This document shows positions 37,868 through 46,841 of a DNA stretch of 64,000 nt, piece after piece; the stretch's first letter is position 1, and each line of letters starts with the position of its first letter. The notes beneath the pieces are model-generated. The model had not been told where the DNA came from. It ran no database searches and worked only from the letters and a program-made list of their open reading frames with translations. The stretch is from Kocuria tytonis (GTDB lineage Bacteria; Actinomycetota; Actinomycetes; Actinomycetales; Micrococcaceae): positions 186,001 through 250,000 of the forward strand of contig NZ_PNJG02000001.1 in the NCBI RefSeq assembly GCF_003226895.2, given 5' to 3'. A program made the position numbers and the translations under genes.

Positions 37868-39552
37868 CGGTGCGCCGGATCATGGGCAGCGAGACCGAGT
37901 TCGGGGTCCTGGCGCAGGGCGAACCCGGCGCGAACGCCACGGTGCTCTCCGCACGGGTGGTCACCGGCTACGCCGCGTGGGTCGCGCGCCGGCGCACGGC
38001 TCCGGCCGCCGCCGGCTCGGCGGGAGCGGACGACGTCGTCGGGCCGCCCCTGGGCACCGGCTGGGACTACGGCTCCGAGGCCCCGCTCAGCGACGCCCGG
38101 GGGTTCACCGTGGCCCGGGAGGACGCGCACCCCTCCCAGCTCACGGACGAGGCGCCCGTGCTGACCTCCGAGCAGATCGCCGCGGAGGCCATCAGAGAGT
38201 CCGGGATGCACCCCGAGGACGTGGACTGGCGGCGGGTGGTCATGAACACCGTGATCCCCAACGGTGCGCGCGTGTACGTGGACCACTCCCACCCGGAGTA
38301 CTCGTCGCCGGAGGTCACCACCCCGCTGGACGCGCTGACCTGGGACGCCGCGGGGGACGTGGTGGCCCACCGGGCGGTGGAGCTGCTCGCGGAGCTCTCC
38401 CCGCAGGCGGCGCCGGTGAACCTCTACAAGAACAACACGGACAACAAGTCCGTCTCCTACGGCGCCCACGAGAACTACACCGTGGCCCGTGAGGCGCCCT
38501 TCGAGCGCATCACCGCCGCGCTGCTGCCGTTCTTCGCGTCCCGGCAGGTGATGTGCGGCGCGGGCCGTGTGGGTCTCGGGGCGGACGGCGCCACCCCGGG
38601 GTTCCAGCTGAGCCAGCGCGCGGACTTCTTCGAGCGCACGGTGGGGCTGGAGACCACCATCCACCGCCCCATGGTCAACACCCGGGACGAACCCCACGCG
38701 GACGGCACCCGCTACCGGCGGCTGCACGTGATCATCGGGGACGCGAACCTCTCCCACGTGGCCACGCTGCTGAAGTTCGGCACCACGTCCCTGGTGCTGA
38801 ACCTCGTGGAGCACGACCGCGTCCCGGAGCTCGAGCTCACGGATCCCGTGGCCGCACTGCGGGCCGTCAGCCACGACCCCACGGTCACCGTCGAGGTGCC
38901 GCTGCGGGACGGCCGCCGCCTGACCGCGGTGGAGCTGCAGCGCGCCTACTACGACGCCGTCCTGGCCCTGGAGACCGAGCTCGCCCCCGAGGGGCTGGAC
39001 GCGGACACCGCGCAGGTCCTCGAGCTGTGGGACGAGGTGCTCACCGACCTTGCGGCGGATCCCACCCGCCTGGCGGACCGCCTGGACTGGGCCGCGAAGT
39101 ACGCCCTGCTGCGCGCCTACCGGCAGCGTGACGCCATGGACTGGGACGACCCCCGGCTCGTGGCGATCGACCTGCAGTACGCGGACGTGCGCCCGGGCAG
39201 GGGCCTGTACCACCGGCTGGCGGCGTCCGGTCGGATCCGCACGCTCGTGGCCGCGGAACGGGTCACGGCCGCCGCGGACCACCCGCCCGAGGACACCCGC
39301 GCCTACTTCCGGGGCACCGCGGTGGCCACCTACCCGCAGGACATGGCCGGCGTGGGCTGGGACACCGTGAACGTCACGTTCCCGGGTGTCCGCCGGGGAG
39401 CCCGGATCGCCATGCCCGAGCCGGGAGACCTCACGCGCGAGGTGTGCGAGGGGTGGTTCACCGCCCCGGACGTCCAGGAATGGGCACGCCGCGTGGCGCG
39501 GGACAGACCGGAACTCGTCACCGGCAGCGGCATCGCACCGCCGCGGGCCTAG
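37864..39552 (+). CDS. dop: Pup deamidase/depupylase
   Basis: Converts the C-terminal Gln of Pup to Glu and also removes Pup from proteins. The 562-residue protein is a glutamine-synthetase-like fold. The ATP/Mg site starts with GSETEFG, and the nucleophile-type Asp140 sits in [13 protein letters not shown]. Further matches are [20 protein letters not shown] and NTRDEPHAD. The N-terminal region around the Dop loop is longer than in M. tuberculosis Dop (about 500 residues), with low-complexity insertions near 41-66 and 84-125. Its ATG overlaps the arc stop. Confidence 0.95.
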   Translation: MTVRRIMGSETEFGVLAQGEPGANATVLSARVVTGYAAWVARRRTAPAAAGSAGADDVVGPPLGTGWDYGSEAPLSDARGFTVAREDAHPSQLTDEAPVLTSEQIAAEAIRESGMHPEDVDWRRVVMNTVIPNGARVYVDHSHPEYSSPEVTTPLDALTWDAAGDVVAHRAVELLAELSPQAAPVNLYKNNTDNKSVSYGAHENYTVAREAPFERITAALLPFFASRQVMCGAGRVGLGADGATPGFQLSQRADFFERTVGLETTIHRPMVNTRDEPHADGTRYRRLHVIIGDANLSHVATLLKFGTTSLVLNLVEHDRVPELELTDPVAALRAVSHDPTVTVEVPLRDGRRLTAVELQRAYYDAVLALETELAPEGLDADTAQVLELWDEVLTDLAADPTRLADRLDWAAKYALLRAYRQRDAMDWDDPRLVAIDLQYADVRPGRGLYHRLAASGRIRTLVAAERVTAAADHPPEDTRAYFRGTAVATYPQDMAGVGWDTVNVTFPGVRRGARIAMPEPGDLTREVCEGWFTAPDVQEWARRVARDRPELVTGSGIAPPRA

Positions 39553-39600
39553 CACCCGGCACCCGCGCAGCACCCACCAGCACGACACCAGGAGCAGAAC

Positions 39601-39807
39601 ATGGCACAGGAACGCATCTTCGGCACCGGATCCCGCCGCGAGGAGGAGACGGACGCCCCGGACCCGGCCACCCCGCCCACCTCGGGCGCCGCCCAGGCCC
39701 GGCACGACACGCAGGGCACGGACGACCTCCTCGCCGAGATCGACGGCGTCCTGGAGACCAATGCCGAGGCCTTCGTGAAGGGCTTCGTCCAGAAGGGCGG
39801 GCAGTGA
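39601..39807 (+). CDS. pup: Prokaryotic ubiquitin-like protein Pup
   Basis: Small protein tag attached to lysines of target proteins. The 68-residue sequence is hydrophilic and disordered at first (EEETDAPDPATPP), then has the ARC-binding helical region (DDLLAEIDGVLETNAEAFVKGF) and ends in GGQ. The terminal Gln means it is made in inactive form and needs Dop to become GGE before PafA can ligate it. CAGGAG precedes the ATG. It is 48 nt after dop and only 4 nt before pafA. Confidence 0.97.
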   Translation: MAQERIFGTGSRREEETDAPDPATPPTSGAAQARHDTQGTDDLLAEIDGVLETNAEAFVKGFVQKGGQ

Positions 39808-39811
39808 CGCC

Positions 39812-41221
39812 GTGGACCGCAGGATCTACGGCATCGAGACCGAGTTCGGGCTGACCCACAGCGCCCCGCAGGGTCGCGCCCTGAGCGCCGACGACGCCGC
39901 GCGGCGCCTGTTCGCCCCGGTGCTCGCGTGGGGGCGGGCCTCCAACGTGTTCCTCCCCAACGGCGGGCGGCTCTACCTGGACGTGGGCTCCCACCCCGAG
40001 TACGCCACGGCGGAGGCGGCCACGCTGCACGACGTCGTGGCCCAGGACGCGGCGGGGGAGCGGATCGTGGACGACCTGCGCGCCCAGCTCCAGCGCACCC
40101 TGGACGAGGAGGGCGTGGGCGGGACCGTGCACCTGTTCAAGAACAACGTGGACTCTGCCGGGAACTCCTTCGGCTCGCACGAGAACTACATGATCTCCCG
40201 GCGCACCGAGTTCGCGCGCCTGGTCCAGCACCTGCTGCCGTTCCTGGTGACCCGCCAGATCCTCGTGGGTGCCGGGCGGGTGCACCCCACGGGCCAGCCG
40301 CCCTTCGGTGCCCTGACCCCCGGCGACGGCTCACCCAGCTACTCGTTCTCGCAGCGCGCGGACCACATCTGGGAGGGCTCGTCCTCCGCCACCACGCGCT
40401 CGCGACCCATGATCAACACCCGGGACGAACCGCACGCGGACGCCCAGCACTACCGTCGGCTGCACGTGATCACCGGGGACTCGTCCATGTCCCAGACCAC
40501 CACGGCCCTGAAGATCGGCACCACGGACCTGCTGCTGCGCATGATCGAGGCCGGTCAGATCCTCCCGGACCGCACCCTGGCGGACCCGGCCACCGCGCTG
40601 CGCGTGGTCTCCCACGACCTCACGGGCACGGCCGCACTGGAGCTGGCGAACGGCGAGCGGCGCTCCGCCCTGGAGCTGCAGCACGAGTACCTCGACGCCG
40701 TCACGCGCTTCGTGGCCCGGCACGGCGCCCACCACGACCGTGTGGACCGCGTGCTGGACCTGTGGGAGCGCGGACTGCGCGCGGTGGCGGAGCAGGATGC
40801 CTCGCTCGTGGACCGCGAGCTGGACTGGGCCATCAAGAAGAAGCTGCTGGACTCGTACGCGGCCTCCCACGACATGGACTACTCCCACCCGCGCATGGTG
40901 CAGCTGGACCTCGCCTACCACGACACCTCCGCGACCCACGGGCTGTTCCACATGCTTGAGCGCCGCGGGGCGGTGGAGTCGTTCGTGAGCCCGGAGGATG
41001 TCTCCCGGGCCCTGGTCGAGGCACCGGGGACCCGCGCGAGCCTGCGCGGGCGCTTCGTGGCCGCCGCCCACGACGCCGGGGTGAACCACACCGTGGACTG
41101 GGTGCACCTGAAGCTCAACGGGGAGCACCAGCAGCGCACCATCATGTGCAAGGACCCGTTCGCCACCACCCAGCAGGACGTCGAGGACGTGATCCGGGAC
41201 ATCACCCGGGGGGACGTCTGA
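39812..41221 (+). CDS. pafA: Pup-protein ligase
   Basis: Joins the C-terminal glutamate of Pup to a lysine of the target using ATP. The 469-residue protein is the paralogue of Dop without the Dop loop. The Mg/ATP site is GIETEFGLT (Glu9), the catalytic-type Asp57 is in RLYLDVGSHPEYATAE, and LFKNNVDSAGNSFGSHENY and NTRDEPHAD follow. The C-terminal domain ends KDPFATTQQDVEDVI. GTG start, 4 nt after pup. No prcB/prcA lies between pup and pafA. Confidence 0.96.
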   Translation: MDRRIYGIETEFGLTHSAPQGRALSADDAARRLFAPVLAWGRASNVFLPNGGRLYLDVGSHPEYATAEAATLHDVVAQDAAGERIVDDLRAQLQRTLDEEGVGGTVHLFKNNVDSAGNSFGSHENYMISRRTEFARLVQHLLPFLVTRQILVGAGRVHPTGQPPFGALTPGDGSPSYSFSQRADHIWEGSSSATTRSRPMINTRDEPHADAQHYRRLHVITGDSSMSQTTTALKIGTTDLLLRMIEAGQILPDRTLADPATALRVVSHDLTGTAALELANGERRSALELQHEYLDAVTRFVARHGAHHDRVDRVLDLWERGLRAVAEQDASLVDRELDWAIKKKLLDSYAASHDMDYSHPRMVQLDLAYHDTSATHGLFHMLERRGAVESFVSPEDVSRALVEAPGTRASLRGRFVAAAHDAGVNHTVDWVHLKLNGEHQQRTIMCKDPFATTQQDVEDVIRDITRGDV

Positions 41222-41289
41222 GCCCCGCCCACGGACCCGGGCGCCGTGGGCTCCGGGTGCTCTTCCAGCCGCGGTCCACGGGCGTCCTC

Positions 41290-41295
41290 TACATT
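41290..41295 (+). promoter_or_regulatory. -10 box upstream of the FKBP lipoprotein gene
   Basis: TACATT about 38 nt before the GTG start; an ordinary leader with GAAAGG as Shine-Dalgarno follows. Confidence 0.35.
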
Positions 41296-41333
41296 GGACC
41301 CGAGCCACACCCCCGTTGAAAGGTCACACCCTC

Positions 41334-42347
41334 GTGCGCAAGATCATCCCCGTCGGCGCCACCGCCGCCGCCCTGTCCCTGCTGCTCACCGGATGCGGTG
41401 CTTCCGGGTGGGACTCCGTGGAACTGTCCGGCGAGCCGTCCGACGGCAAGGCCCCGTCGGTCTCCTTCGAGACACCGCTGAAGGTGGACGAGGCGAAGAC
41501 CAAGGTGCTCAAGGAGGGAGCCGGCCCGGACATCGACCCCGGGGACAACGTCATGCTCCAGGCGGCCCTGTACAAGGGCTCGGACGCCTCCCCCCTGGGG
41601 GACACCTACAGCAAGGGCGCGGGTCAGGTGCTCACGGTCAACGACCAGCTCAAGGACCAGCTGCCGCAGATGTACGACGCCCTGACCGACGCCAAGGAGG
41701 GGGAGATCATCGCCTACAGCTCCCCCGAGACCAGCGGCAAGGCCGGTGACGAGAAGGACGACTCCACCTCGGTGGAGGTCTACCAGGTCACCAAGAGGAT
41801 CATGGCCCCGCTCAAGGGGGAGATGAAGACCCCCGCCAAGGGCATGCCGGGTGTGAAGCAGGACGACAAGGGCACCCCCACGATCGCCAAGCCCTCCGGC
41901 GCCGAGCCCAAGAAGCTCGCCACGGACGTGCTCATCGAGGGTGACGGCGAGACCGTGAAGTCCTCGGACACCGTGGTGGCCAACTACGTGGGCGTGCGCT
42001 GGGCGGACGGCAAGGTCTTCGACTCGTCCTACCAGAAGGGCACCCCCGTGGCCTTCCCCCTCGACCACGTGATCGCGGGGTGGAAGGAGGGGCTGGCCGG
42101 CAAGAAGGTCGGGTCCCGCGTGGAGATCGTGGTGCCCACGGACAAGGCGTACGGCACCGCCAAGGAACTCGGCAAGGACGCGCAGTACCCCGCGGGTCCG
42201 CTCGTGTTCGTGGTGGACGTCCTGGGCCGCACGGACACTCCCGCGGCCGCCGAGAAGGCCCCGGGCGCGGCGCCGTCGTCCTCCGCCGCGCCCCAGGGAT
42301 CGGGCGGCGCCTCGTCCCAGCCGCGGGAGTCCGCACCGGGCAAGTGA
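41334..42347 (+). CDS. FKBP-type peptidyl-prolyl isomerase lipoprotein
   Basis: Predicted 337-residue secreted folding factor. The signal peptide ends in a lipobox with Cys21 (LLLTGC), so it is membrane-anchored outside. Two FKBP-like halves follow: residues about 45-165 are diverged and lack the clear FKBP pocket, while about 200-305 are canonical (VVANYVGVRWADGKVFDSS, VIAGWKEGLAGKKVGSRVEIVVP). The tail is Ala/Pro/Ser-rich. GTG at 41334 is preceded by GAAAGG. Confidence 0.88.
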   Translation: MRKIIPVGATAAALSLLLTGCGASGWDSVELSGEPSDGKAPSVSFETPLKVDEAKTKVLKEGAGPDIDPGDNVMLQAALYKGSDASPLGDTYSKGAGQVLTVNDQLKDQLPQMYDALTDAKEGEIIAYSSPETSGKAGDEKDDSTSVEVYQVTKRIMAPLKGEMKTPAKGMPGVKQDDKGTPTIAKPSGAEPKKLATDVLIEGDGETVKSSDTVVANYVGVRWADGKVFDSSYQKGTPVAFPLDHVIAGWKEGLAGKKVGSRVEIVVPTDKAYGTAKELGKDAQYPAGPLVFVVDVLGRTDTPAAAEKAPGAAPSSSAAPQGSGGASSQPRESAPGK

Positions 42348-42353
42348 GGGCCG

Positions 42354-42359
42354 CTACAC
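42354..42359 (+). promoter_or_regulatory. -10 box before the cytoplasmic FKBP gene and pafBC
   Basis: TACACT, about 52 nt before the FKBP start. It could drive FKBP and pafBC as a two-gene unit. Confidence 0.35.
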
Positions 42360-42410
42360 TAGGCCCTCGGCACGGCCCCGCCCCGGGGCCCACGACGAAA
42401 GGTAGAGCCC

Positions 42411-42806
42411 GTGTCATTCGGACAGCGCAAGCTTGACCGCTCCAAGCCGGAGATCGACTTCCCCCAGGACCCCGTGCCCACCGAGCTGCGGAGCACGGAC
42501 CTGATCCGGGGCAGCGGCAAGGAAGCGACCCCGGGCAGCACCGTGTCCTGCCACTACGTGGGGGTCACGTACTCGGGCGGCGAGGAGTTCGACGCGTCGT
42601 GGAACCGCGGTGAGCCGCTGGACTTCACCGTGGGTGTCGGCCAGGTCATCCAGGGCTGGGACCAGGGTCTGCTGGGCATGAAGGTGGGCGGGCGCCGTCG
42701 GCTGGAGATCCCCTCCGAGATGGCGTACGGCAAGCGCGGCGCCGGAGCCCAGATCGGCCCGGACGAGGCCCTGATCTTCGTGGTGGACCTGCTCGACGTC
42801 CGCTGA
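42411..42806 (+). CDS. FKBP-type peptidyl-prolyl cis-trans isomerase, cytoplasmic
   Basis: Predicted 131-residue single-domain FKBP without signal peptide. The active-site pattern is complete: VSCHYVGVTYSGGEEFDASW, VIQGWDQGLLGMKVGGRRRLEIP, AYGKRGAG and LIFVVDLLDV. It speeds proline isomerisation during folding. GTG start with GAAAGGTAG upstream. The stop codon is directly followed by the pafBC ATG (TGAATG), so the two are likely cotranslated. Confidence 0.93.
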   Translation: MSFGQRKLDRSKPEIDFPQDPVPTELRSTDLIRGSGKEATPGSTVSCHYVGVTYSGGEEFDASWNRGEPLDFTVGVGQVIQGWDQGLLGMKVGGRRRLEIPSEMAYGKRGAGAQIGPDEALIFVVDLLDVR

Positions 42807-44990
42807 ATGCCGCCCCGCTCCGTCGAGTCGGCCCGCCGTTCCACCACGGCCTCGGCCGAACGCCTGCTGAATCTGCTGATCGCGCTGCTGGACCGTGAGT
42901 CCGGGTACACGCGTGAGCAGCTGCGCGCCATCGTGCCCGGGTACGACCGTGCCGGGAACCAGGACGCCTTCGAGCGGATGTTCGAGCGCGACAAGGCGCA
43001 CCTGCGCTCCCTGGGGTACCCCGTGGAGGAGATCCCCGACGACGACCCCTGGGCCTCGGACGCACAGCTCACCCCCCGCTACCGGGTGCCCCGGGGCTCC
43101 TACCGGCTGCCCGAGGTGCGCTTCAGCGCGGAGGAGTCCGCGGTGCTGGCCGTCGCGGCGGGCGCGTGGAACGACGCCGCCCAGGACCGGCTCGCGCGCC
43201 GCGCGCTGGACAAGCTGGAACCAGCCCTGAGCGCGGAGGCGACACCGGGCCGGGACGTGCAGCCCACCGTGGCGGTGGCGGACCCCGCGTTCGAGCCGCT
43301 GCTCTCGGCCGTGCTCGCGCACCGCACCGTGCGTTTCGACTACGTGGACCGCACGGGCGCCTACACGCAGCGCACGGTGCAGCCCTGGGGCGTGGGCTCG
43401 CGCTACGGCGCGTGGTACCTCGCCGGGTGGGACACGGACCGTGGTGCGCAGCGCACGTTCCGGCTGTCCCGGATCATCTCCGAGGTGGCGGTCACGCGGG
43501 AGACCTTCGAACCGCCCCGGGACTTCTCCATGGGCGGGCAGCTCGCCCGCATGGTGCGCCAGCCGCCGCAGGTCCGCGTGCTCGTCCTCGTCCGGCAGGG
43601 CGCGGGACAGCTGCTGCGCCGGATCGCGGCCCCGGCGGCGTCGTCCTCGTGGCGGGCGCCGGCCGGCTTCGACGCCGTGGAGCTCGCGGTGCACGACACC
43701 GAGTCCGCCGCCGAGCAGGTGTGCGCCGCGGGCCCGGACGCCTGGGTGCCGCGGGACCCCGTGGCGGTGGGCGGAACGGGCTCCGCGGTGGCCCCGCAGA
43801 CCCAGGCCGCGGTGGCCGAGGCCGTGACGCGCCGGCTCGAGGACGCCCGCGCGTTCCAGGCCCGGATGGCCGGGGTGCGGGTGCAGTGGGGCAAGCAGCG
43901 CCGCCAGGGCGCGGCCAAGGCCAGCACCGAGCACCACCTCGCGCGGCTGCTGCACATCGTGCGCCACGTCTACGCGCACCAGGGCGCGGAGCTGGAGGAG
44001 ACCGCCCGGCACTTCGGGATCACGGACGCGGAGCTGGTCAGCGACCTGCAGACGCTGTTCGTGTGCGGACGCCCGGGGCACCTGCCGGACCAGCTCATCG
44101 ACGCCTCGTGGGACGACGGCCACATCTACCTGGGCAACGCGCAGGAGCTCTCCGAGCCCGTGCGCCTCACGGTGCCGGAGGCGTCCGCCCTGCTCATGGG
44201 CCTGCAGACGCTGCAGGCCGTGCCCGGCGGTGACAGCCGCGTGGTGCGCTCCGCGATGCGCAAGGTCGCCACGGCCGCAGACGCGCTGCCGCTCGCGGAC
44301 GCCCTGGCCGCACCGGAGGGCGACGCCGCCGCGGAGCCCCGGGACACCGCGCTCGTCGCGCAGCTGCGCGGCGCCATCGCCGCCGGGCGGCGCGTGCGGC
44401 TGCGCTACCTCGTGGCCTCCCGGGACGAGGTCACGGAGCGGCTCGTGGACCCCGTGCGGATGATCTTCTCGGACGGCCACCAGTACGTGCGCGGCTGGTG
44501 CCTGCAGGCCGATGCGCCGCGCACCTTCCGCGCGGACCGGATCGTGGGGTGCGAGGACGCCGGCGAGGCCGAGGTGCACCCGCGCATGGAGTCCGAGGTC
44601 CGCTCCAGCATCCAGCCGGCCAAGCGCCGACCTGTGCAGGCCGTGGTGGTCACGGACCGCCGCGGGCGGTGGATCGTGGAGCACTACCACGCCAAGCGGT
44701 TCGTGGCGGTCGCGGTGCCCGCGCCCGCCGGTGCGGACCACTCCGGTGGCGGGGATCTCGCGGTGAACTCCCAGCCGGGCGACGCCGCCCGCTCCCGGAG
44801 CGCGCGCGGCCCCCGACCGCTGCCCGAGTTCGTGGCCGCGGAGGTGGACTTCCCGACCCTCGACGCCCTGTCCTCCCTGGTCACACGCCACGCGGGGCAC
44901 GTGGGGGTCGTCTCGCCGCCGGAGGCCGTGGCCGCGGTTGAACAGTGGCTGAACAGCAGCGGTCGGGGTCAGGGCCCCGGGCGCTCCTAG
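42807..44990 (+). CDS. pafBC: Fused DNA-damage-response transcriptional activator PafBC
   Basis: Predicted 727-residue regulator that fuses PafB and PafC, separate genes in mycobacteria but a single chain in some Micrococcales. Each half has an N-terminal winged helix (about 15-75 and about 370-450) and a WYL domain (WYL residues at 203-205; the second half has QYVRGWCL at the comparable site). The family activates DNA-repair genes through the RecA-NDp promoter element on mitomycin-type damage, independently of LexA. It directly follows the FKBP gene. Candidate target promoters are in this window (helY, ruvAB). Confidence 0.93.
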   Translation: MPPRSVESARRSTTASAERLLNLLIALLDRESGYTREQLRAIVPGYDRAGNQDAFERMFERDKAHLRSLGYPVEEIPDDDPWASDAQLTPRYRVPRGSYRLPEVRFSAEESAVLAVAAGAWNDAAQDRLARRALDKLEPALSAEATPGRDVQPTVAVADPAFEPLLSAVLAHRTVRFDYVDRTGAYTQRTVQPWGVGSRYGAWYLAGWDTDRGAQRTFRLSRIISEVAVTRETFEPPRDFSMGGQLARMVRQPPQVRVLVLVRQGAGQLLRRIAAPAASSSWRAPAGFDAVELAVHDTESAAEQVCAAGPDAWVPRDPVAVGGTGSAVAPQTQAAVAEAVTRRLEDARAFQARMAGVRVQWGKQRRQGAAKASTEHHLARLLHIVRHVYAHQGAELEETARHFGITDAELVSDLQTLFVCGRPGHLPDQLIDASWDDGHIYLGNAQELSEPVRLTVPEASALLMGLQTLQAVPGGDSRVVRSAMRKVATAADALPLADALAAPEGDAAAEPRDTALVAQLRGAIAAGRRVRLRYLVASRDEVTERLVDPVRMIFSDGHQYVRGWCLQADAPRTFRADRIVGCEDAGEAEVHPRMESEVRSSIQPAKRRPVQAVVVTDRRGRWIVEHYHAKRFVAVAVPAPAGADHSGGGDLAVNSQPGDAARSRSARGPRPLPEFVAAEVDFPTLDALSSLVTRHAGHVGVVSPPEAVAAVEQWLNSSGRGQGPGRS

Positions 44991-45002
44991 CACCGGGACG
45001 CC

Positions 45003-45008
45003 TATACT
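45003..45008 (+). promoter_or_regulatory. -10 box of the membrane protein gene before tatA (leaderless)
   Basis: TATACT, close to the ideal -10 box, lies 7 nt before the ATG. Confidence 0.55.
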
Positions 45009-45015
45009 GGGTGGC

Positions 45016-45399
45016 ATGCTCTGGTGGATGTGGGTCGTGCTGTGGACCGTGGTGGTCCTGGCCAGTGCCGCATTCCTCGGGGTGCTCCTCTACCGGGTGC
45101 TGAGGCGGCAGGTCCTCCCGGCCCTCGACGATCTCGAACGCACGGCCACCGACTTCTCGGAGCGCTGGAACGCCGCGATCGAGGGGCAGCCCGCACCTCT
45201 GCGCACACCCGCACCACCCGCCATGTTCACCCCGGTGAACGACACCCGCGCCGCCTACCGCAGCGGCCGGGACCAACGACAGACGGCTCGGCTCATCCGA
45301 CGGATGCAGCGCAAGGAGGACCGGGGACTGCCGCAGCGCTACCGGGACCTCGTCCGAGCCGAACAGAAAGGACTCCGCCATGTTCGGTCGTCTGGCTGA
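45016..45399 (+). CDS. Small single-pass membrane protein, unknown function
   Basis: Predicted 127-residue protein. One strong N-terminal hydrophobic helix (about 2-26, [18 protein letters not shown]) is followed by a cytoplasmic helical region ([19 protein letters not shown]) and a basic Arg/Gln-rich tail. I do not recognise a family. It overlaps the start of tatA by 20 nt, so it shares the tatA transcript and may help or regulate translation of tatA. Leaderless start after TATACT. Confidence 0.65.
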   Translation: MLWWMWVVLWTVVVLASAAFLGVLLYRVLRRQVLPALDDLERTATDFSERWNAAIEGQPAPLRTPAPPAMFTPVNDTRAAYRSGRDQRQTARLIRRMQRKEDRGLPQRYRDLVRAEQKGLRHVRSSG

Positions 45400-45778
45400 C
45401 AGCCCCGTGACCCTCATCCTCATCCTCGTGGTCATCCTGCTCCTCTTCGGTGCTCCGAAGCTCCCCGGCATGGCGCGCAGCCTGGGCCAGTCCATGCGCA
45501 TCTTCAAGTCCGAGGTCAAGGAGATGAAGAAGGACGACGAGCCGAACGTCACGGTGAACGGGCAGCCCGTGGCCCACGGCCAGACCGTCGGCGGCACCGC
45601 CGCCCAGCCGGCTGCCCCGCAGCCCACGCAGACCGCCGCCGCTCAGCCCGCACCGGTTCCGCCCACCACGACGGCCCAGTCGGCTCCCGCCGCGCAGCCC
45701 ACCGTGGTGCAGGACCCCGCCCCCGGAGCCCCCGCCCAGGCGCCCGCGGTGGACCAGAACCAGCGCCCCACCGCCTGA
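45380..45778 (+). CDS. tatA: Sec-independent protein translocase subunit TatA
   Basis: Pore-forming subunit of the twin-arginine pathway. The 132-residue protein has an N-terminal membrane helix (about 10-23), the hinge [23 protein letters not shown] with amphipathic helix, and a long Ala/Pro/Gln/Thr-rich cytoplasmic tail. FGAPKLP is the hallmark of TatA/E rather than TatB. GAAAGGACTCC precedes the ATG inside the previous gene. tatC follows after a hairpin. Confidence 0.93.
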   Translation: MFGRLADSPVTLILILVVILLLFGAPKLPGMARSLGQSMRIFKSEVKEMKKDDEPNVTVNGQPVAHGQTVGGTAAQPAAPQPTQTAAAQPAPVPPTTTAQSAPAAQPTVVQDPAPGAPAQAPAVDQNQRPTA

Positions 45779-45795
45779 TCGTCGTTCGTTCAGCG

Positions 45796-45854
45796 GTGCC
45801 CGCACGGCGTGACGGGGCCGGGCCGTTCGGTCCGGCCCCTCGTCGTGCGGGCAC
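45796..45854 (+). terminator. Hairpin between tatA and tatC
   Basis: A composite stem: outer 10-bp arms (45796-45805 with 45845-45854) and an inner GC-rich stem with a short loop. It may act as an attenuating terminator that lowers tatC relative to tatA. Confidence 0.55.
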
Positions 45855-45881
45855 CCGACCCGTCAGAGAGGTCAGGGAACC

Positions 45882-46793
45882 ATGCCCACCACGGACTCCG
45901 GGACCGCGGGCGCGTCCGCCCGCCAGCAGCGTCGGGCGCGGAAGAAGGCGACCGCGCGGCGGCACAACCCGCAGGCGCAGATGGCCCTCAGGGAGCACCT
46001 GCGGGAGCTGCGCAACCGGCTGATCAAGTCCGCCGTGGCCACGGTGCTCGGAGCGGTGCTGGGTTTCATGGCCTACGAGCCGTTCATGCAGTACATCACC
46101 GAGCCGCTGCAGCGCCTCGCCGAATCCGGGCGCACCGCGACCATCAACTACTCGTCCGTGGGCGGGTCCTTCAACACCATGGTGGAGGTGGCCGTGGTGC
46201 TCGGGCTGATCTTCGCCTCACCCGTGTGGCTGTACCAGCTGTGGGCGTTCATCACCCCGGCGCTGCACAGGAACGAGCGGCGCTACGCCATCGGCTTCCT
46301 GGCCGCGTCCATCCCCCTGTTCCTGGGCGGCTGCGCCATGGCGGTCACGGCCCTGCCCGCGGCGGTGTACGCCCTCACGGCCTTCACCCCGGAGGGCGGC
46401 GCGAACTTCGTGGAGGCCGGGACCTACCTGCGCTTCTTCCTGCAGCTCATCCTCACGTTCGGCATCTCGTGCGTGGTTCCCGTGCTGCTCGTGGGGCTCA
46501 ACATGACGGGGCTGCTCTCCGGGCGCACCGTGCTGAAGTCCTGGCGCGTCGTGGTGGTCGTCGTCCTGGTGGTGGCCGCCATGGCCGCTCCGGGCCCGGA
46601 CCCCGTGACCATGCTGTACCTGGCCATCCCGCTGCTCGTGCTCTTCTTCGTCGCCGTGGGACTGTGCCTGTACCTGGACCGGCGCCGTGCCAGGAAGCAG
46701 GCCAAGCAGGCCGCGGCCACCGGCGCGAGTGCGGACCGGGGGACCTCGGCCGAGCAGCTGCGCTCCATGGGCAGCTCGGCGGCCGGGGACTGA
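45882..46793 (+). CDS. tatC: Sec-independent protein translocase subunit TatC
   Basis: Receptor for twin-arginine signal peptides. The 303-residue protein has six hydrophobic helices. The N-terminal MALREHLRELRNRL with the conserved glutamate contacts the Arg-Arg signal, and SPVWLYQLWAFITPAL is another family signature. Basic extensions lie at both ends. The Rieske lipoprotein of this window is a likely substrate. The ATG follows CAGGGAACC and is separated from tatA by a hairpin. Confidence 0.95.
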   Translation: MPTTDSGTAGASARQQRRARKKATARRHNPQAQMALREHLRELRNRLIKSAVATVLGAVLGFMAYEPFMQYITEPLQRLAESGRTATINYSSVGGSFNTMVEVAVVLGLIFASPVWLYQLWAFITPALHRNERRYAIGFLAASIPLFLGGCAMAVTALPAAVYALTAFTPEGGANFVEAGTYLRFFLQLILTFGISCVVPVLLVGLNMTGLLSGRTVLKSWRVVVVVVLVVAAMAAPGPDPVTMLYLAIPLLVLFFVAVGLCLYLDRRRARKQAKQAAATGASADRGTSAEQLRSMGSSAAGD

Positions 46794-46812
46794 GCGCACC
46801 GGCGGTCACCGG

Positions 46813-46835
46813 GTGTCGGGGCCACCGCGTACGCT
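46813..46835 (+). promoter_or_regulatory. Candidate PafBC (RecA-NDp-type) promoter of helY, leaderless
   Basis: GTGTCGGGG (46813-46821) matches 7 of 9 bases of the published TTGTCRGTG element. It is followed by exactly 8 nt and then TACGCT (46830-46835), and the ATG comes 6 nt later. The geometry equals that described for PafBC-dependent promoters. Confidence 0.5.
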
Positions 46836-46841
46836 GGGAGC

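Noticed and set aside
39553-39811. Hidden or remnant prcB/prcA between dop and pafA
   Set aside because: The gaps are 48 nt and 4 nt around pup; there is no space for a proteasome subunit or its remains.
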